A stretch of DNA of 64,000 nucleotides from Macrobrachium rosenbergii (GCF_040412425.1 NC_089753.1:37002413-37066412), one strand, 5' to 3'. Positions 47,844 to 60,735 are shown, numbered from the stretch's first letter. Numbers and translations: made by a program. Notes: generated by a model not told the origin, from the sequence alone.

Positions 47844-49454
47844 TTTGTTCTTTTTTAACAATAAGTAGAAAATATAAAGAACTGAAAGCCTTTCAGTGTG
47901 TTTTGGAGGCTGAAAGTTCCTTGGCTGGGAGTTCGTTCCCTTGTAATCAAGAGAATTTTATACAAATCTGATAAAGATGGTGATAATTTCAGGATAAGTA
48001 AAATGTATTCTGGTGCATCCATTTAATGTACAGTATTTGATTTTTTTCCTACATCAGTTGAATGTTTAAGTTGATATTGTTATTTAGAGTACTGTATTAT
48101 AGGTGTCTGCCGTACAGTATACAGAACTGTTGAAGTTATCATGGGATGTTTGTTAGAATAAGGTTATTTACCATTGTCAGTGTATTTCTTGTTTTCCTCA
48201 TAAACTTGGCTTTGTAATGTATCAAAAAGTAGAGAGCTATTGTGTACAATATCATAAATGACCCCAAGAATGTAATAAATCACAAATACAAATTTTGATG
48301 TCAGTCCCTTGTTTCATTAACCATTACTATGCATAGAATGTGTCATCACAGTTCTCAAATCATTATTGTTAATGGTAGTTGAATGAAGGCATTAAGGAGT
48401 TAACAGGCTTTGAATAAAGCTTATCCCTAAATGTTTCCTTGACAGCCATGACTTTTATTTTTTTTTTTTCAAAACATTTGTTCACATTTTATGGAATGAT
48501 AATGATTAAGAGGAGAAATGGTTGTCTGTTTTTTATACATATTCTTATTTTTCTCTGGTAAAAAGGAAATATCTATATTGAAAATGAGATGTATAATTAT
48601 TCCACTGAAATTAGAATGTACATATTTCTTTTCCATGTTTAAATTTTTACACTTAGACTTTTATCAAAATTTTTCAGACTCATTAGTAAGTGCTAGTATG
48701 TAATAGGAGTAATTTTAATTGTTTATATGGAATACGGCATCCTCAAACCCTTGCATGCCCTAACAGTGACCCTGGCCCATTCTGTTCCTGTGCATTTTTA
48801 TGTTCGGCCTCATTATTCCAAATGGTTCCAAGACCTCATGCTTTGGTAAAAATTACACATTTAAAAATCTCATATAAAGTGTCACAGTCCACACTATAGG
48901 TATTGGTATGAGTACAGAACCTATGCACATCATCCTGCAAATATAGTGTAAATACAATTGTTGTCGAAGTGCTTTGTTTAAGGATTATTTATAAAACAAA
49001 AACAAGTCTCTACAAGTTCAAAACTGACACCACCATTATAACTCTTGTACAGTACAATAGTACATTCCACACAGACAACAATATAGCATTTTGTTCATTC
49101 AAGACCTTTACATACTATATTGCATTTGTTTAATGATCTGAAAGAAAAACTGTACGCATAATTACAGTAAAGAATATAAATTAATAGAGAAATAAAAATT
49201 TATTCTCTCTGTCCTTTGCTGGAGTTTCATTTAAGGTAATAGGAATTTACCTGGATTTTCATTAGATATGGTAAGTCTTGCATTTGCAGTTGTTGAGCTA
49301 GGCTTTATATTAGTGAAAAGTGCTTGTTGAATGTAAAAATAACTTAGGTCTGTTAACATAAATTACCTGTAGCGTACAAGGGGTTGAAAGGATGAGAAAC
49401 ACCAAGAAATTACATTGTTATAAAATGTTTGCACTTTTATTAATCTTTTAATCA
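47844..49454. other. Non-coding interval
   Basis: AT-rich, no coding signal, no recognised repeat. Confidence 0.4.
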
Positions 49455-49640
49455 GAGTTTAGAGGTGGCTGGGTCATGCAGACAGGAAGGAAGACAGGGT
49501 AATAAAAAGGGTTTATTATGCATAAGTTTTGTAAGGAAGGAGTGAGAGACAGAAAACCTCTAGATTACTTATGTGGCAAAAGAGAATAAGAGGACCTGAC
49601 TCCATAGAAGCTTGAGAAGATGTAGTACATATCAATCAAC
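49455..49640 (+). pseudogene. LINE 3' ORF fragment
   Basis: The + frame reads FRWLGHADRKEDRVIKRVYY and, after stops, GRSERQKTSRLLMWQKRI. The 'RWlGHveRm.ed R..k.vy' and basic 'G.R.rGRPr..W' text is the usual C-terminal end of several non-LTR retrotransposons. Short, broken and isolated. Confidence 0.5.
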
Positions 49641-49827
49641 TGGTAAAGTGCAGTACTATATGTAAGCAGAGTACACATGCGGCTGACCAAATTTGTGTTG
49701 CTTGCTGTATGAAGCAACTTTGGAAGTATTTATTACACCAGGGAGGTCGTAAATATGGTAGTGCCATGTCTTTTTATGGAAAATAGTACTTCAGTAGGAA
49801 ATGGGTCTGCTTATACCACAGACACTT

Positions 49828-49891
49828 AAACAGAGACTTTTACACTTAGTATCAGATTTAAACAGAGACTTTTACACTTAGTATCAGATCC
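49828..49891. repeat. Tandem duplication, 2 x 32 bp
   Basis: The unit beginning AAACAGAGACTTTTACACTT occurs twice in a row. Confidence 0.95.
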
Positions 49892-50387
49892 TTTGTATGC
49901 CTTTGCGGGAGATTGTTGGGGAAGCGCATAGGTATACTTGCTGTGTCATCAGTAGCCTTTGCTTGGCTTACATAGTTGCAGAACATGGTTAGAAAGGGGA
50001 GTTGGGCACCAAGGATTTGAGTGGTGTACATTTGGTCTTTAGGACATTGTCCATAAGGACCTGTCCCTTGATTTTGCTTCCCATTGGGAACTTAGGATAA
50101 TTCCTGTAATACAGTAATACTTTTTCATTGGTTTTCTCTCAGTTTAGTTTTTAATAAAAAAAAGCACTAATTTTGCCTATTATCAGAATGTTTTTACCTT
50201 ACAGTATATTAGGTTTTGGTATTAATACTGTACTCAAAATTTTGACTGAAAATACTGTATAGTAAGAAACTTATACTGAAATGTTTGCTAATTAAAGCTT
50301 GGCCTCTTACATTAATTTCTGCCTGTCTCTGATTTTTGTGTTTGTGAAATACTGCTTCAGCTATTTTAAACAAACCATTTCTGACAG

Positions 50388-50744
50388 GGTGATGACGGTG
50401 TCAGGACAGGCATCGACCTGAGTGGAGGATATCCTTCAACGGGACCCCAACAAACACTGGTACGCACTCCGAAGTTATATCAGTGTCAGTATTGTTCGTT
50501 TGCTGATCATCAGAGAACATATTTTATTAGACACTTACGCATTCATACTGGAGAAAAGCCATTTTCCTGTCCATATTGTTCAGCTCATTTTGCTCAGAAG
50601 GGCAACTTAAACAATCATATTAGGACTCACACTGGGGAAAAGCCACACAAATGCATGATTTGTAATCGCAGTTTTGCACGGAGTACTCTTTTGAGGTATC
50701 ACTGTCTTTCTGTTCATAATGAATTTCTACAACTTAAAAAGTAG
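50388..50744 (+). CDS. C2H2 zinc-finger alternative terminal exon H (3 fingers)
   Basis: Starts after the acceptor CCATTTCTGACAG in phase 0 (GDDGVRTGIDLSGGYPSTG...) and runs 118 residues to TAG. No methionine precedes the first finger. Fingers are QCQYCSFADHQRTYFIRH, FSCPYCSAHFAQKGNLNNH and KCMICNRSFARSTLLRYH (the last H-x5-H), with TGEKP linkers. Lead-in, finger 2 and finger 3 are close to exon I at 56548 (GGDGVRT, FAQKGNLNNH, CxxSFAR), and even the intron side of the acceptor is alike, so these two exons arose by a local duplication. Finger 1 helices differ (HQRTYFIRH against SHKTNLMRH). Confidence 0.88.
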   Translation, partial: GDDGVRTGIDLSGGYPSTGPQQTLVRTPKLYQCQYCSFADHQRTYFIRHLRIHTGEKPFSCPYCSAHFAQKGNLNNHIRTHTGEKPHKCMICNRSFARSTLLRYHCLSVHNEFLQLKK

Positions 50745-51436
50745 TTAGGGTCTTTTGGCCAGAAAATGTTAATTTTAGGTTCTTGATGTGTTATGCATAA
50801 GTTTTTGCATAAGGTCTCAGCACACTAAAAAGAAAAATTTGGAATGAAAGATGCTTATTTGGATAATCGACTTGTGTAACAACAGTATTTCACTTAATCC
50901 TCTATATTATATGAAGTTGTCCATAGATATTTTGTAGTGGCATTCTTTAATTTTTATTCAAAGATTCACTAAAATGTATAGTAAAACAGTAACTGCAAAT
51001 AAGTAATCCCTAGCAGGCATTAATTTTATTCAGTAGAATGCTTACTTATGATACAGCTCAACTATATCAGACATTTCCTTATGAAATTGCTCTTGGTTTG
51101 GTAAGGTCATTCTTACTCTAGAATGTTAGAAACTTGTGTAAATTATGATAGTTCTGAAAGTACTAGCTGAAGGATCAGCTATATTCCAGTATTTTTTTTT
51201 TTTTTCTATATTTTATGTAGAGTAAATAGCAAACTTAATTTGATGTCAGTATTGCCAGTATCAGTGATGCAAGTATTGCTAGCCCTTGACTTACATTGAA
51301 TTCAGTTACGTGAATTTGGAAAATATTAGAAAGGAACATTTCAGGAAGTTCAAAAATATTAAACATGAATTTGCTGTGCACAGAGCACATGAGGAATGTC
51401 AATACTGCAATGTGTGAAAAACATTCAAGCTTAAAT
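50745..51436. other. 3' UTR/intron after exon H
   Basis: No coding signal; a poly-T tract near 51191-51205. Confidence 0.4.
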
Positions 51437-52082
51437 GAGTGGCGCAGTGTAATAAGGTGCCAAGCGCCGTTTTTTAAAAAATGATAAAAACGCATTTAAA
51501 GTTTGCCAACTATGAAAACGCTTATAAAAGAAAAACCAGCCAAACGATTTCTATGAATCATACCTCATTTTAAAGGAAATTTATTCGCCTATTACATATG
51601 CAAAAATCATTATAGTATGTTTTGTCATTTTCGCCACAACCACAAAAAAAGTGAGGTAATGTAAGATTGTAAAGTGTTAATGAACACAATGAAAATGTTT
51701 TCATACGGCAATTAAAGCATGTTTTTTGTGAAAACAACCTAAAATATTTATCCTAATAATGCTCTAAAATTATTATTATAACATATCTGAGTAAAATTTC
51801 CATGAAAATATTATAAAACAAAAACATCCTCCTACATCCACCCACGCACCTCCACTGGTTGCCGCTTGCCTCCTTTTTATGACGAGTCTTATGATGTAGC
51901 AGTGAGAACTCGCTAAGGGCGAAATTTCCCTTTGTTTTGCATGGATTTTCGAACCTTTTGCCAGTAACATAAGGGGACAAAAGTGTGTGTACAGGATAGT
52001 GCTGTACTTTAGCTGCTCGCTCACAATAAAAAAACCAGTTCGGCCGCGGTGGCGCTTGCCACCTTGTTACGCCGCGCCCCTC
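51437..52082. mobile_element. Non-autonomous DNA transposon, family unknown (646 bp)
   Basis: Imperfect terminal inverted repeats of about 33 bp: the left starts GAGTGGCGCAGTGTAATAAG and the right, complemented, starts GAGGGGCGCGGCGTAACAAG; both continue with GTG(C/G)CAAGCGCC. AAAT flanks both sides (51433-51436 and 52083-52086), a possible 4 bp target duplication. The interior is AT-rich without a transposase. The ends differ from the pogo-like set in this window, so this is a separate family. Confidence 0.65.
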
Positions 52083-55000
52083 AAATAAAAAACATCATTA
52101 TCATCTGTGCCATTGTTACCATTGTACTAACAACACTGTTATGTAACCATAACTTGAAACTGCAATGGTGATGCATCCAGCTCTGTACCAAAACCTAGTT
52201 ATAATTACTTTTAGGCAAGGTTGAGTGTAATGCTTGCTGCAACAACTAAAGAAAAGTTCTAGGAAAATTCATATCTACATAAATGAAACAGCAGTGAGAC
52301 AGAGAAAGAGAGAATTAATGAAAATTTCTGTAATTATTAATATATATTCTTTAATGTATTTACAGTAACTTCTATAAGGAATAAATAAAAGAAAATGCAA
52401 TTAAGTTGCTACTGATGTAACTATAGGTTTAAATGCTTGTTTCAGTACTGAATGTGATTTTTTAAATTGTGAAACATACACCCCTTAAGACAATTTTACA
52501 ACAATTGTATTTACACAACATGTGCATTATTTTACGTGTTGCAGACATGATTTACTAGGGTGTTTTGTATACAGGAGGATGCATATCTACATGCATTAAG
52601 CCATGTATTCTAAAGGTGAAAATCCCCTTAAAGACCAGTACTAGACCCACTGAGTTTTGTCAAAATCTGAATTGAAAAATGAGCAATCTAGGAGATGCAA
52701 ACATGTAAGAATGATAGGAGTTTATGTGTCATGACTTTCACTCAAGTACGTACCATGTAGCTGGAGGGGTTTGAGGTAATAATGATGATGGGATGACCAA
52801 CCATAGTACCACAGTGCTTACTGTAAATTACTGTAATGTAAAGATATGAGATTATGATAAAAGTTCTCTTCAATGTATTATTTTGTTAATCATAATATTA
52901 ATTTCATTATTAGTCATTAATTATGAACTGTGTGTGCTCCTATTAATTTTTTGTACTGGCTGTATTGGTTTGTCTGTATTTATGAGTTTTCTCTATCTCT
53001 CTCTTTTGTCGTCATGACAACAGACCAGCTGGCATAGTTCAAGATTGCTCTTGCTCCTCTGTCACCATTCCTTCTGTGTGTGTGTGTGTTTTTTTAATCT
53101 TTCTCTCATTTGTAGAAGGAAGTGAAAATAATGCCTTGCAGATAAATCACCTGGAGCAACAGATTATTTATCTTTGGGCAGTTATTTTCTCTCTCTCTAA
53201 TCTGTATTTTGATTCCTTTTGCATATTTTGCAGTAAAGGGGGGGCGGGGCATTTACTTTTTCCTGAAGGGTTTGGCTTTAACAATAGAGTTTTAATTTGA
53301 TCTTGTAACTCGCAATTCTTTAAAGGTATGATAACTGGATAAATTGAAAATAATTAAGATTGTTCAAATTTATTTTATTGATTCATGTCTATAACTTGAT
53401 ATTCTCTGTTGATTGAAGCTTTGCTTCTGAGATTCAGTCTGTGCATATGGATTCAGTCATGGGCTGTTCATCAGGTATCCATATACTGTACAGTACAATA
53501 CCTGATTTTGTATATTTCTGAGGAAGGTTGGTTTACAAAATTTTATTAAAAAATTAAATTTCATAGCTTTCAAATAAATTGAAAATTGGTCCCTTTTTAT
53601 AGGGGGAGTTATCTCTTTTGACTTGTAAATTAATTTGCTACATCTTCACATAAATGATGCACCAATGCCAGTCTTTCACACAGGACCTTACTATGGCATA
53701 TCACTAATGGCAGAGTTAATTGTTAGAAATTTGTTATACTGTACAGGTAAACAGTTTCAAATAGCAGTATGAACAAACACGTGGTGTAGATGATGTAGGT
53801 AGAGATGTTAACAGCTTTGTTTATTGTTGTATAAATCTGAGTACAGAAGAAAGCAGAAAAACTTACAATCTGAATTAGGGTTATTAACACTTGTCAGACC
53901 CTTACTACTATACTACTGAACATCCAGACAAAATATGAAGATGCAAAAATCGAAAGTGTTTCAGTGACATGTAATACAAATGCATTTATATACTGTACCA
54001 ATATAAATCCATGTTTTTGTAATTGTACATATGGACAATAGATTGTAATGAGGCTTCATACTTATTTCATGTTGGTTGCTCGTTAACATCACCTGTGCTT
54101 CCTGCCTAATGGCTATAAATAGAAGTTTAGTGTGGACGAGTATTCTGACTAACTTGGTTTGAGCATTGTTATTTATGCTGTCAGTGTTGCTTGTTTATTT
54201 ATTTTACCATCAAAGCCTGATTGTTGAGAAATATTGTAGTCTGACTGGATTAGCATAAGTTAAATGTTGCTATACTGATTTTTCCTTAAATATTATTTAT
54301 GTAGGCCAGTAGTTACATAATCTAAACAGGCTGCATCATTTGTCTTTTTTCCTTGCATATTCTAAAATTAGAGTTACCTGAAGGACAGCAGTGTGAGCAA
54401 TCTTCCTTTCCAGGATTTAGCCTTAAAAGAACATAAATGCTAATACAGATTTTTGTCAAATCAGTACTGACAATTCACAAATTAATATTATCCCAGTAAT
54501 TGCTGAAGGACACTGATGAAATGTGAGGTCAATTTAATTTCATTTTCAGGCAAAATCAGTAACCAGTATTATCAGTTCCCTCTGTAATGTATTGATGTTC
54601 AGTGACTGATGCATTTTAAGTAAAAGTACAGATATAAGATTTCCCTTATTGGTACTGAAACATTCTTATGCAGAGTTTAAACAATCAAGTGTGTTGTGAG
54701 TTATCTGCCTTCATGCAGAGAAAAGATGAATGATGAAAGTGTTACGGGAAGTGAAAATTGGAATAAGTTGAATAGCTAGGTGGGAAGATACCAATGGGAA
54801 AAGATGATGATTGAGTAGCAGAAAGCATTTTAATGGGGATAGAGGGGAGGTTGCAAAGAGAGTATATTACTGATAAGTGCCTTGCAATGCACACTGTAGG
54901 CAGCACCTTTTTTGGGACCAGTGTCATTCATAATTTGTGTGATTATCCAGATTTGTAGTAGAAATTGTTACCTGTTAGCACATCATATGAATACAAAGCA

Positions 55001-55226
55001 GATGTTACTTTTTGAGTACTGTATTGTACTGGGAGCGCCTTCCTCCCATTCCTCTAATCTAAGGGACTCTTTCTCTCTTGTAGATAGAGGTCTTACCCAA
55101 CATTATTTCTGTTTGCTTCAAAATGTAAGCAGCACTTAAGAATGTCATTGCCACTGAGGCTTCAGCAAATTAAGAACTGTACTATTTGTGTGTTGATGGA
55201 ATTCTTATTCAGTACTGTTTACAGTA
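52083..55226. other. Non-coding interval
   Basis: Contains a (GT)n run at about 53077-53089. No coding signal or element recognised. Confidence 0.4.
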
Positions 55227-55537
55227 CAGGCAGTCCCCGGTTAACGACAGTGTCGGTTAATGGCGATCCGGTTTTATGGTGCTTGTCTAGCAACGAAATT
55301 CAGCCATTTTCGGTGCCAAAAATCTCCGATTCTGCTTATCGGTGCTGATAATTGGGTATTGGCGCTGATACATAACTAAGAGAGGGGCCGATAACTGAAA
55401 ATCGACGCTTTTTGGCACCGATGAGCCTGAAAATCGCCGAAAAAGTGCCAAAAATCGCCGATTTTTGGTTAGCGGCAATTTTCGGTTATCATCACACCCT
55501 CAGAAACAGAACCCAGCCAATAACTGGCGACTGCCTG
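55227..55537. mobile_element. GGCAGTCC-family MITE, + orientation (311 bp)
   Basis: CAGGCAGTCCCCGGTTAACG at the left and its complement (GGCGACTGCCTG) at the right, TA on both sides. The interior is rich in short repeats of AAAATCGCCGA and TTATCGGCG that can fold on themselves. Shares GGCGATCCGGTTTTA and TGTCTAGC with the 58377 copy in opposite orientation. Confidence 0.82.
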
Positions 55538-56547
55538 TATCTATTAGGATTATCCTTGTACATTCTGATGAGGCCATTGATATCCAGGATTTCTCCCTGT
55601 CTCTTGTGATGGTGGTCTGCCTTGGTGGTTCTGAAAAGTCCTAGCCATGAAAAAATTCAAGTATAAAATTATTATATACTGATACGTGACTTGCTAGACC
55701 AGATTCAACATATTTCCTCATACAGTATACCTAAATTGCTTTTCATATGCAAACATTTTTGTCATCAAGATCATAGTTGTCGGGCATTTCCAATATACTT
55801 GTTTCTACCTTTGTTAAGGACTGTGGTCACTGCACCCTTTGCTATAAATATTTGATAAAGTTTTAAATTGATTATTATAAGGTAGAGTTGGTTTTGGCAC
55901 ATGATTGGGAAAGATTAAAAGTTTTTCAGTAGATGTGGAAGAAGTAGGGCATTGACTAATGAAAATTGCTAGGAAATCATGGAGAGAGCATAGGTGAAGA
56001 TCTTGACTGGGTGGAAGGGCAGGCAGGAAGTGCACAAAATAGAAGAAAATGGAGAGAACTCATGAGACTTCTAGCCTTGCAAGGGGAAAACCTGACAAAA
56101 ACATGAATGATAATGATGATTACTGTCATACATCTTGAACCATCACTTCACTTTAGGGATTTCTGTGTAGAAATAAGTCATCTTGATGGTTGGGTTTAAT
56201 TTCTTTGTTAGTTGAACCATGGAGACAAATTGATCTTAACGCTTAATCAATTCATACAGCAGTAATGGTAGTCTGGTAGCTTCTTCCTTAATGCTGTATA
56301 GTACTCTTGGCAGTTCTGGCAGTTTCAGTTTACTTCTACATATGTAATTTGTGGCTTAGTAGAAAACCATACAGTAATAAATTTTATGGGTCCTTACAGG
56401 TCATTGTGGCAACTGTAAACCATTGACACCTTTTCCTCTTAACTGTTTTTTTCACGTGGCTGTCCATGAGTAGATGATTTTTATAATTTTAGCATTTTAA
56501 GATGCATTTTCATTGATGAAAATACTGAAACAACCCATTTCTAACAG
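55538..56547. other. Non-coding interval before exon I
   Basis: No coding signal. It ends with the acceptor CCATTTCTAACAG. Confidence 0.4.
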
Positions 56548-56907
56548 GGTGGTGATGGTGTCAGAACACTCGTCGACTTTGGTGGAGAATGTTCTTCAAC
56601 TGGATCCCAGCACACAACAATGCTCAACTCACAGTTGTATCAATGCCAATACTGTTCATACGTCAATTCTCACAAAACTAATTTAATGAGGCACTTACGT
56701 GTTCACACTGGGGAGAAGCCTTATTGCTGTCCTTATTGTTCAGCTCAGTTTGCACAAAAAGGCAACTTGAACAATCATGTACGAACACATACTGGTGAGA
56801 AGCCACACATGTGCACAGTTTGTCATCGTAGTTTTGCTCGCAATACTCATTTGAAATACCATGTTCTAAATGTTCACAAAGGAGTTCCATGGCCTCTTCA
56901 GAAATAA
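56548..56907 (+). CDS. C2H2 zinc-finger alternative terminal exon I (3 fingers)
   Basis: Starts after the acceptor CCATTTCTAACAG in phase 0 (GGDGVRTLVDFGGECSSTG...) and runs 119 residues to TAA. Fingers are QCQYCSYVNSHKTNLMRH, YCCPYCSAQFAQKGNLNNH and MCTVCHRSFARNTHLKYH (the last H-x4-H), with TGEKP linkers. The ATG at 56620 is in the lead-in, but phase and the acceptor argue for an exon, not an independent start. It is the sister of exon H. The last recognised exon of the series in this window; more could follow to the right. Confidence 0.88.
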   Translation, partial: GGDGVRTLVDFGGECSSTGSQHTTMLNSQLYQCQYCSYVNSHKTNLMRHLRVHTGEKPYCCPYCSAQFAQKGNLNNHVRTHTGEKPHMCTVCHRSFARNTHLKYHVLNVHKGVPWPLQK

Positions 56908-57527
56908 GAATCAATCAAGTGCAGTAGTGAGTGATTTCATGAACCTGTATGTGGCTCTGCTCTTGGCTTTTACATAGGGATTCCTGATTTAAACAATTAA
57001 TGATGCATTTTAGCATGGCAAGTATTTGATTAGAGGGTTTTTATATTTGCTTTTGAGACTTTTTTTTTTTTTTGTAAATCTTGATACTTTATTTCAGTTT
57101 AGTTACCCTGAGATTTTTTTAACCTTTCTGTGCATATTCATTATTTCCATTTGCATCTTTTAATTTTGTTGGGAAAAATTTGTTACAATCCAAACCTTTT
57201 CAGCACTATAAGTATTACAGGCAATATACAGTACATTTATCTTGAATAAGGTGATTACAACTTGGGTAGCTTTAGTGAAATTATATTATTCTGCATTGTA
57301 TGCAACCATAATGTAATACTGTATGCTTTCTTTTAGTTTCTGTTGATTGAACCCTTGATCAGATAATTTGTCATACACTTCAGATCATCTGTTGTAAGCA
57401 TCATGTTTGTGGTACAAAGTTCTTCATATAAGAGATTGAGCAGCTATTTCATTACTCAGTGGTTAGGTAAGCAATGCATAAAAACGAAGTTGCATCTAAT
57501 ACTGTACTCGAGAATTTAAATCTTAGT

Positions 57528-57605
57528 GACTGCTACAACTGCAGTTACTCTTCCGCTGCTTTATTTTATAAATATCATTGTGGTGAGGGAATAGCTTTGG
57601 AAGAA
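57528..57605 (+). pseudogene. Possible decayed zinc-finger half
   Basis: The + frame reads DCYNCSYSSAALFYKYHCGE: a C-x2-C pair followed by SYS and one histidine, resembling the first half of the nearby fingers, but with no second His and no linker. It lies 600 bp after exon I. It may be a relic of another exon or chance. Confidence 0.15.
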
Positions 57606-58376
57606 TGTGAATGGATGAGATTGGATATTTGCTGGCTACTAATGAAATCACAATAACAGGCAGCTTACTGAAGCCTCTTGGTATGTCACAGTGAGATTTG
57701 TTGACCAATTCTTAGGTTATGTATAGGAGATGGATGCCATCAATGAAGGGTCATGTTATTCTCATTTTTATCTCAAGAGTTCCAGTGTCAGTACAAAGTG
57801 AGTCTCATGCACCATCCTGGTTCAAGAATGCATTTGTTCTCAACTAATGTTTGATAGACCTCTTACATATTTCTTCCTCTCAGTTATGGGAGAAATTTTG
57901 CCAAGCCATGCATTAAAGAGGTTCATTAACCTCCCTCTTTGATAACGTGATATGGTCCAAATTTCAGTAAGCAGAGTTATAATAAAGTTTGCATCTAATT
58001 GTATCTGTATGCTATGAAGTAATAATTTCAGAATTTTCAGATTCTACCATATAAAATACGGTAACCTGTTACCTTGCTGTTTGTAAGTTTAACATTGCTA
58101 ACATCAGGGCTAAAGTTGTAGCTTTACATGCAAAACTTTGAACGACTTTGAACTGAAATGTTATTCCTAACTTTTTTTTATGACTACTGCACGATCTACT
58201 CTTTTAATATTGGGAGTTACCGTATTTGTACTTTGAGGTCATCAATAGGAAAACACTTTTAGGCTAACGCATCTGAGAATGAAGACTAACACAGATTTGC
58301 TAAATGTGTTATTACTGGAATTCAAAACATACTTCAGCTCAATACAACATTTTGTATCCACAGTCTCAGTCTAGTA
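57606..58376. other. Non-coding interval
   Basis: Nothing recognised. Confidence 0.4.
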
Positions 58377-58652
58377 CAGGCAGTCCTCGGTTATCGGCGG
58401 GGGTTCTGTTCTGGGGGCGTGATGATAACTGAAAATCACCACTAACCGAAAATCGGCGATTTCCGGGGCTTTTTCAGCAATTTTCGGGGCTTATCGGCAC
58501 TGAAAAGCGCTGATTTTCGGTTATCGGCGCCTCTGAAAGGTATGTATTGGCGCCGATAAGTGGAAATTGGCGATTTTTGGCGCGAAAATTGCCGATTTTC
58601 GTCGCTAGACAAGCCCCGTAAAACCGGATCGCCATTAACCGGGGACTGCCTG
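58377..58652. mobile_element. GGCAGTCC-family MITE, minus orientation (276 bp)
   Basis: TA-flanked, CAGGCAGTCCTCGGTTATCG at the left and the complement of CAGGCAGTCCCCGGTTAATG at the right. Its complement matches the start of the 55227 copy. The 92-codon minus-strand ORF over it is an artefact of the GC-rich repeats. Confidence 0.82.
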
Positions 58653-59448
58653 TACATAGATATTTTCATACTTTTCATGCTTTTATTTTTAAAGAGTTCA
58701 TGTAGTGAATTGCTGTTCAATCGTAAACTGTAAGATATTTCCCATTCGATCTTTAGAAAATCTTAATGAAATATCTTCTTGAAAGTTGTATGATGCTGTG
58801 GATGGTAGTTTGTTTCATAACAACCCCATTAATCAATAAATGCCCATATTTATGTCTTGAAAGTTCCAAGGACCACAAGTTTTTTGTCTCTCAGCCAGAA
58901 AAGAAGGTATAGTAGTCTCATTATACACATGCCTTCTGAACCTACAGGTAAGTCATAACTTGTCTCACTTTTTGTGGCTATACAGTGCTTGGAACAGTTG
59001 TCCTTTCATTCTCTAGGTGTTTACTTTGCGAGAATCACTTTTCCAGCACTTATTGAATGCATATTTTCCATTTTTTCCTCTTTTTTTTCTGCAAACTAGG
59101 ATATAAGCAACTCTTCTAAACAGATGAAATATGAGACCCTCTGCCAACCTTCCTCTTATAATGTGGTCCCATTCTAGTAAATGTTCCTTCAGTATTTCCT
59201 ACTGCTCTGCTGATGATTGCTATATTGATTGGGAGGGGTCTTTCTTGTAGGAGTTGCACTCTTGAGTATTAATACCAGGTATGTTACCAGCAGACACCGA
59301 TAGCATGGCTTCCACTGTTACAAGGCAGCCTCCTTCCTGAATGACTATGACCATGAATGCTTTTCTCCCCCATCAAGTAAGACAGAGATTGTGGGGTTAA
59401 CAATCGCAAGTCTGCTGACAGTGACCTTTCATCCTTTCTGTAAGACTC

Positions 59449-59512
59449 CAAGCATGACTAGCATCATCCCAAGGAGGAGTCAAGCATGACTAGCATCATC
59501 CCAAGGAGGAGT
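59449..59512. repeat. Tandem duplication, 2 x 32 bp
   Basis: The unit beginning CAAGCATGACTAGCATCATC occurs twice in a row. Confidence 0.95.
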
Positions 59513-60665
59513 CTACCTAGATTGATCATTTTGAACTTGCACAGAGGGCAACAGCAGTGAAGGCAAAAGTTATCTTCAGTCACTGGGACATACCAAAAGC
59601 TTACCAGGGACAGCCAGCCTCAAGAATAAGCAAGGAGAGAAGTTCTTTTTTGGGCTCTGGTTGCATGTACTACAGGTCACTGATCAAGGAGAAGCAAGCT
59701 TTTAAGTGAGACAGTGACTAAGCCCATCTTCCTGCATCTGGAAGCATCTCATCCAATGGAAGACAAAACTGAAATTTTTGGCTTTCTATCTTTTCAACAT
59801 CTGATAGTCAGTTGTTTTCTGACTGCCTCCTCCATGGACTTCTTGTTTCCAGGATTTATGAGTTACACTAATTACTCTGCCCATACATTAGATACCCCTT
59901 AAAGGCCCCTGGGAAGGTTATTTGAAATTACTGCATTAAAGAACTTTGCTTTGGGGGATGAGCTTCTTTTTCTGAATTCCTCAACTGGGAAAGGTGTTTG
60001 GATTTTTAGCAGCTTCAGATACCAAGGTGAAAGCCTCTGTTATCAATCCAAGGGCAACTCTAACATAGATGACCCCACCAAACTTATGTTCACCCAAATT
60101 CTTGCAAATTGTCACTGATGAAGGAATGAGAAACTTGCAAAATTTGGCTTAATCAGACATTTTTCATATAGGACAACAGCTATGTAGCTTTTATTAGATC
60201 CACTTATAACATATACCACTTACTATCTCATCATCCTCTGTATTCTTTATTAAGAATGAGTTAGACACCTTGTAGGATTTTTTCCAGATTGTCTGTCTTC
60301 TAGCTGTGAGTGCTCTTTAGTAGTACTGTAGTGTATGTTGACTGGGGGTGGGGGGGGAGGGGAGTGAACCTCAACAGCACCCAAGGTAATGAAGTTCCTC
60401 ATAATACAAAATGCCCAAACTTGATACTGTAATCAATTACCGACAAAAGATCCCTAGTGCCAACTTTATCTTCTTCTCTGTAGTCTTGACATCAGAGATC
60501 ATCAGGCACTTTCTAGGGAGTTCTTATCCTTCTACACCAACCAGTTTGACTACAGGTAGGTTTCAACAGATGTATTTTTGGCTCAGAAAGCGGGTATGGC
60601 AAACAGCAGAGAATTAAGAACAGTACTTTCACTTGAACAGTTCTTCTCCCTGTAGGGACTTGTCG
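59513..60665. other. Unassigned, possibly decayed retroelement
   Basis: More GC-balanced than its surroundings, with a broken reading text upstream of the RT/RNase H remnant at 61340. No domain could be named. Confidence 0.25.
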
Positions 60666-60735
60666 CCTGGAGTTCTAGACATTAATAGTAGGAGACGTCA
60701 CCTGGAGTTCTAGACATTATTAGTAGGAGACAGGA
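60666..60735. repeat. Tandem duplication, 2 x 35 bp
   Basis: The unit beginning CCTGGAGTTCTAGACATTA occurs twice in a row with minor differences. Confidence 0.9.

Noticed and set aside
55900..56080. Possible LINE tail (NRRKWRELM)
   Set aside because: Only one short block is similar to LINE C-termini; too little to separate from chance.
58442..58720. 92-codon minus-strand ORF
   Set aside because: Lies over the MITE at 58377-58652; its repeated short motifs come from the repeat.
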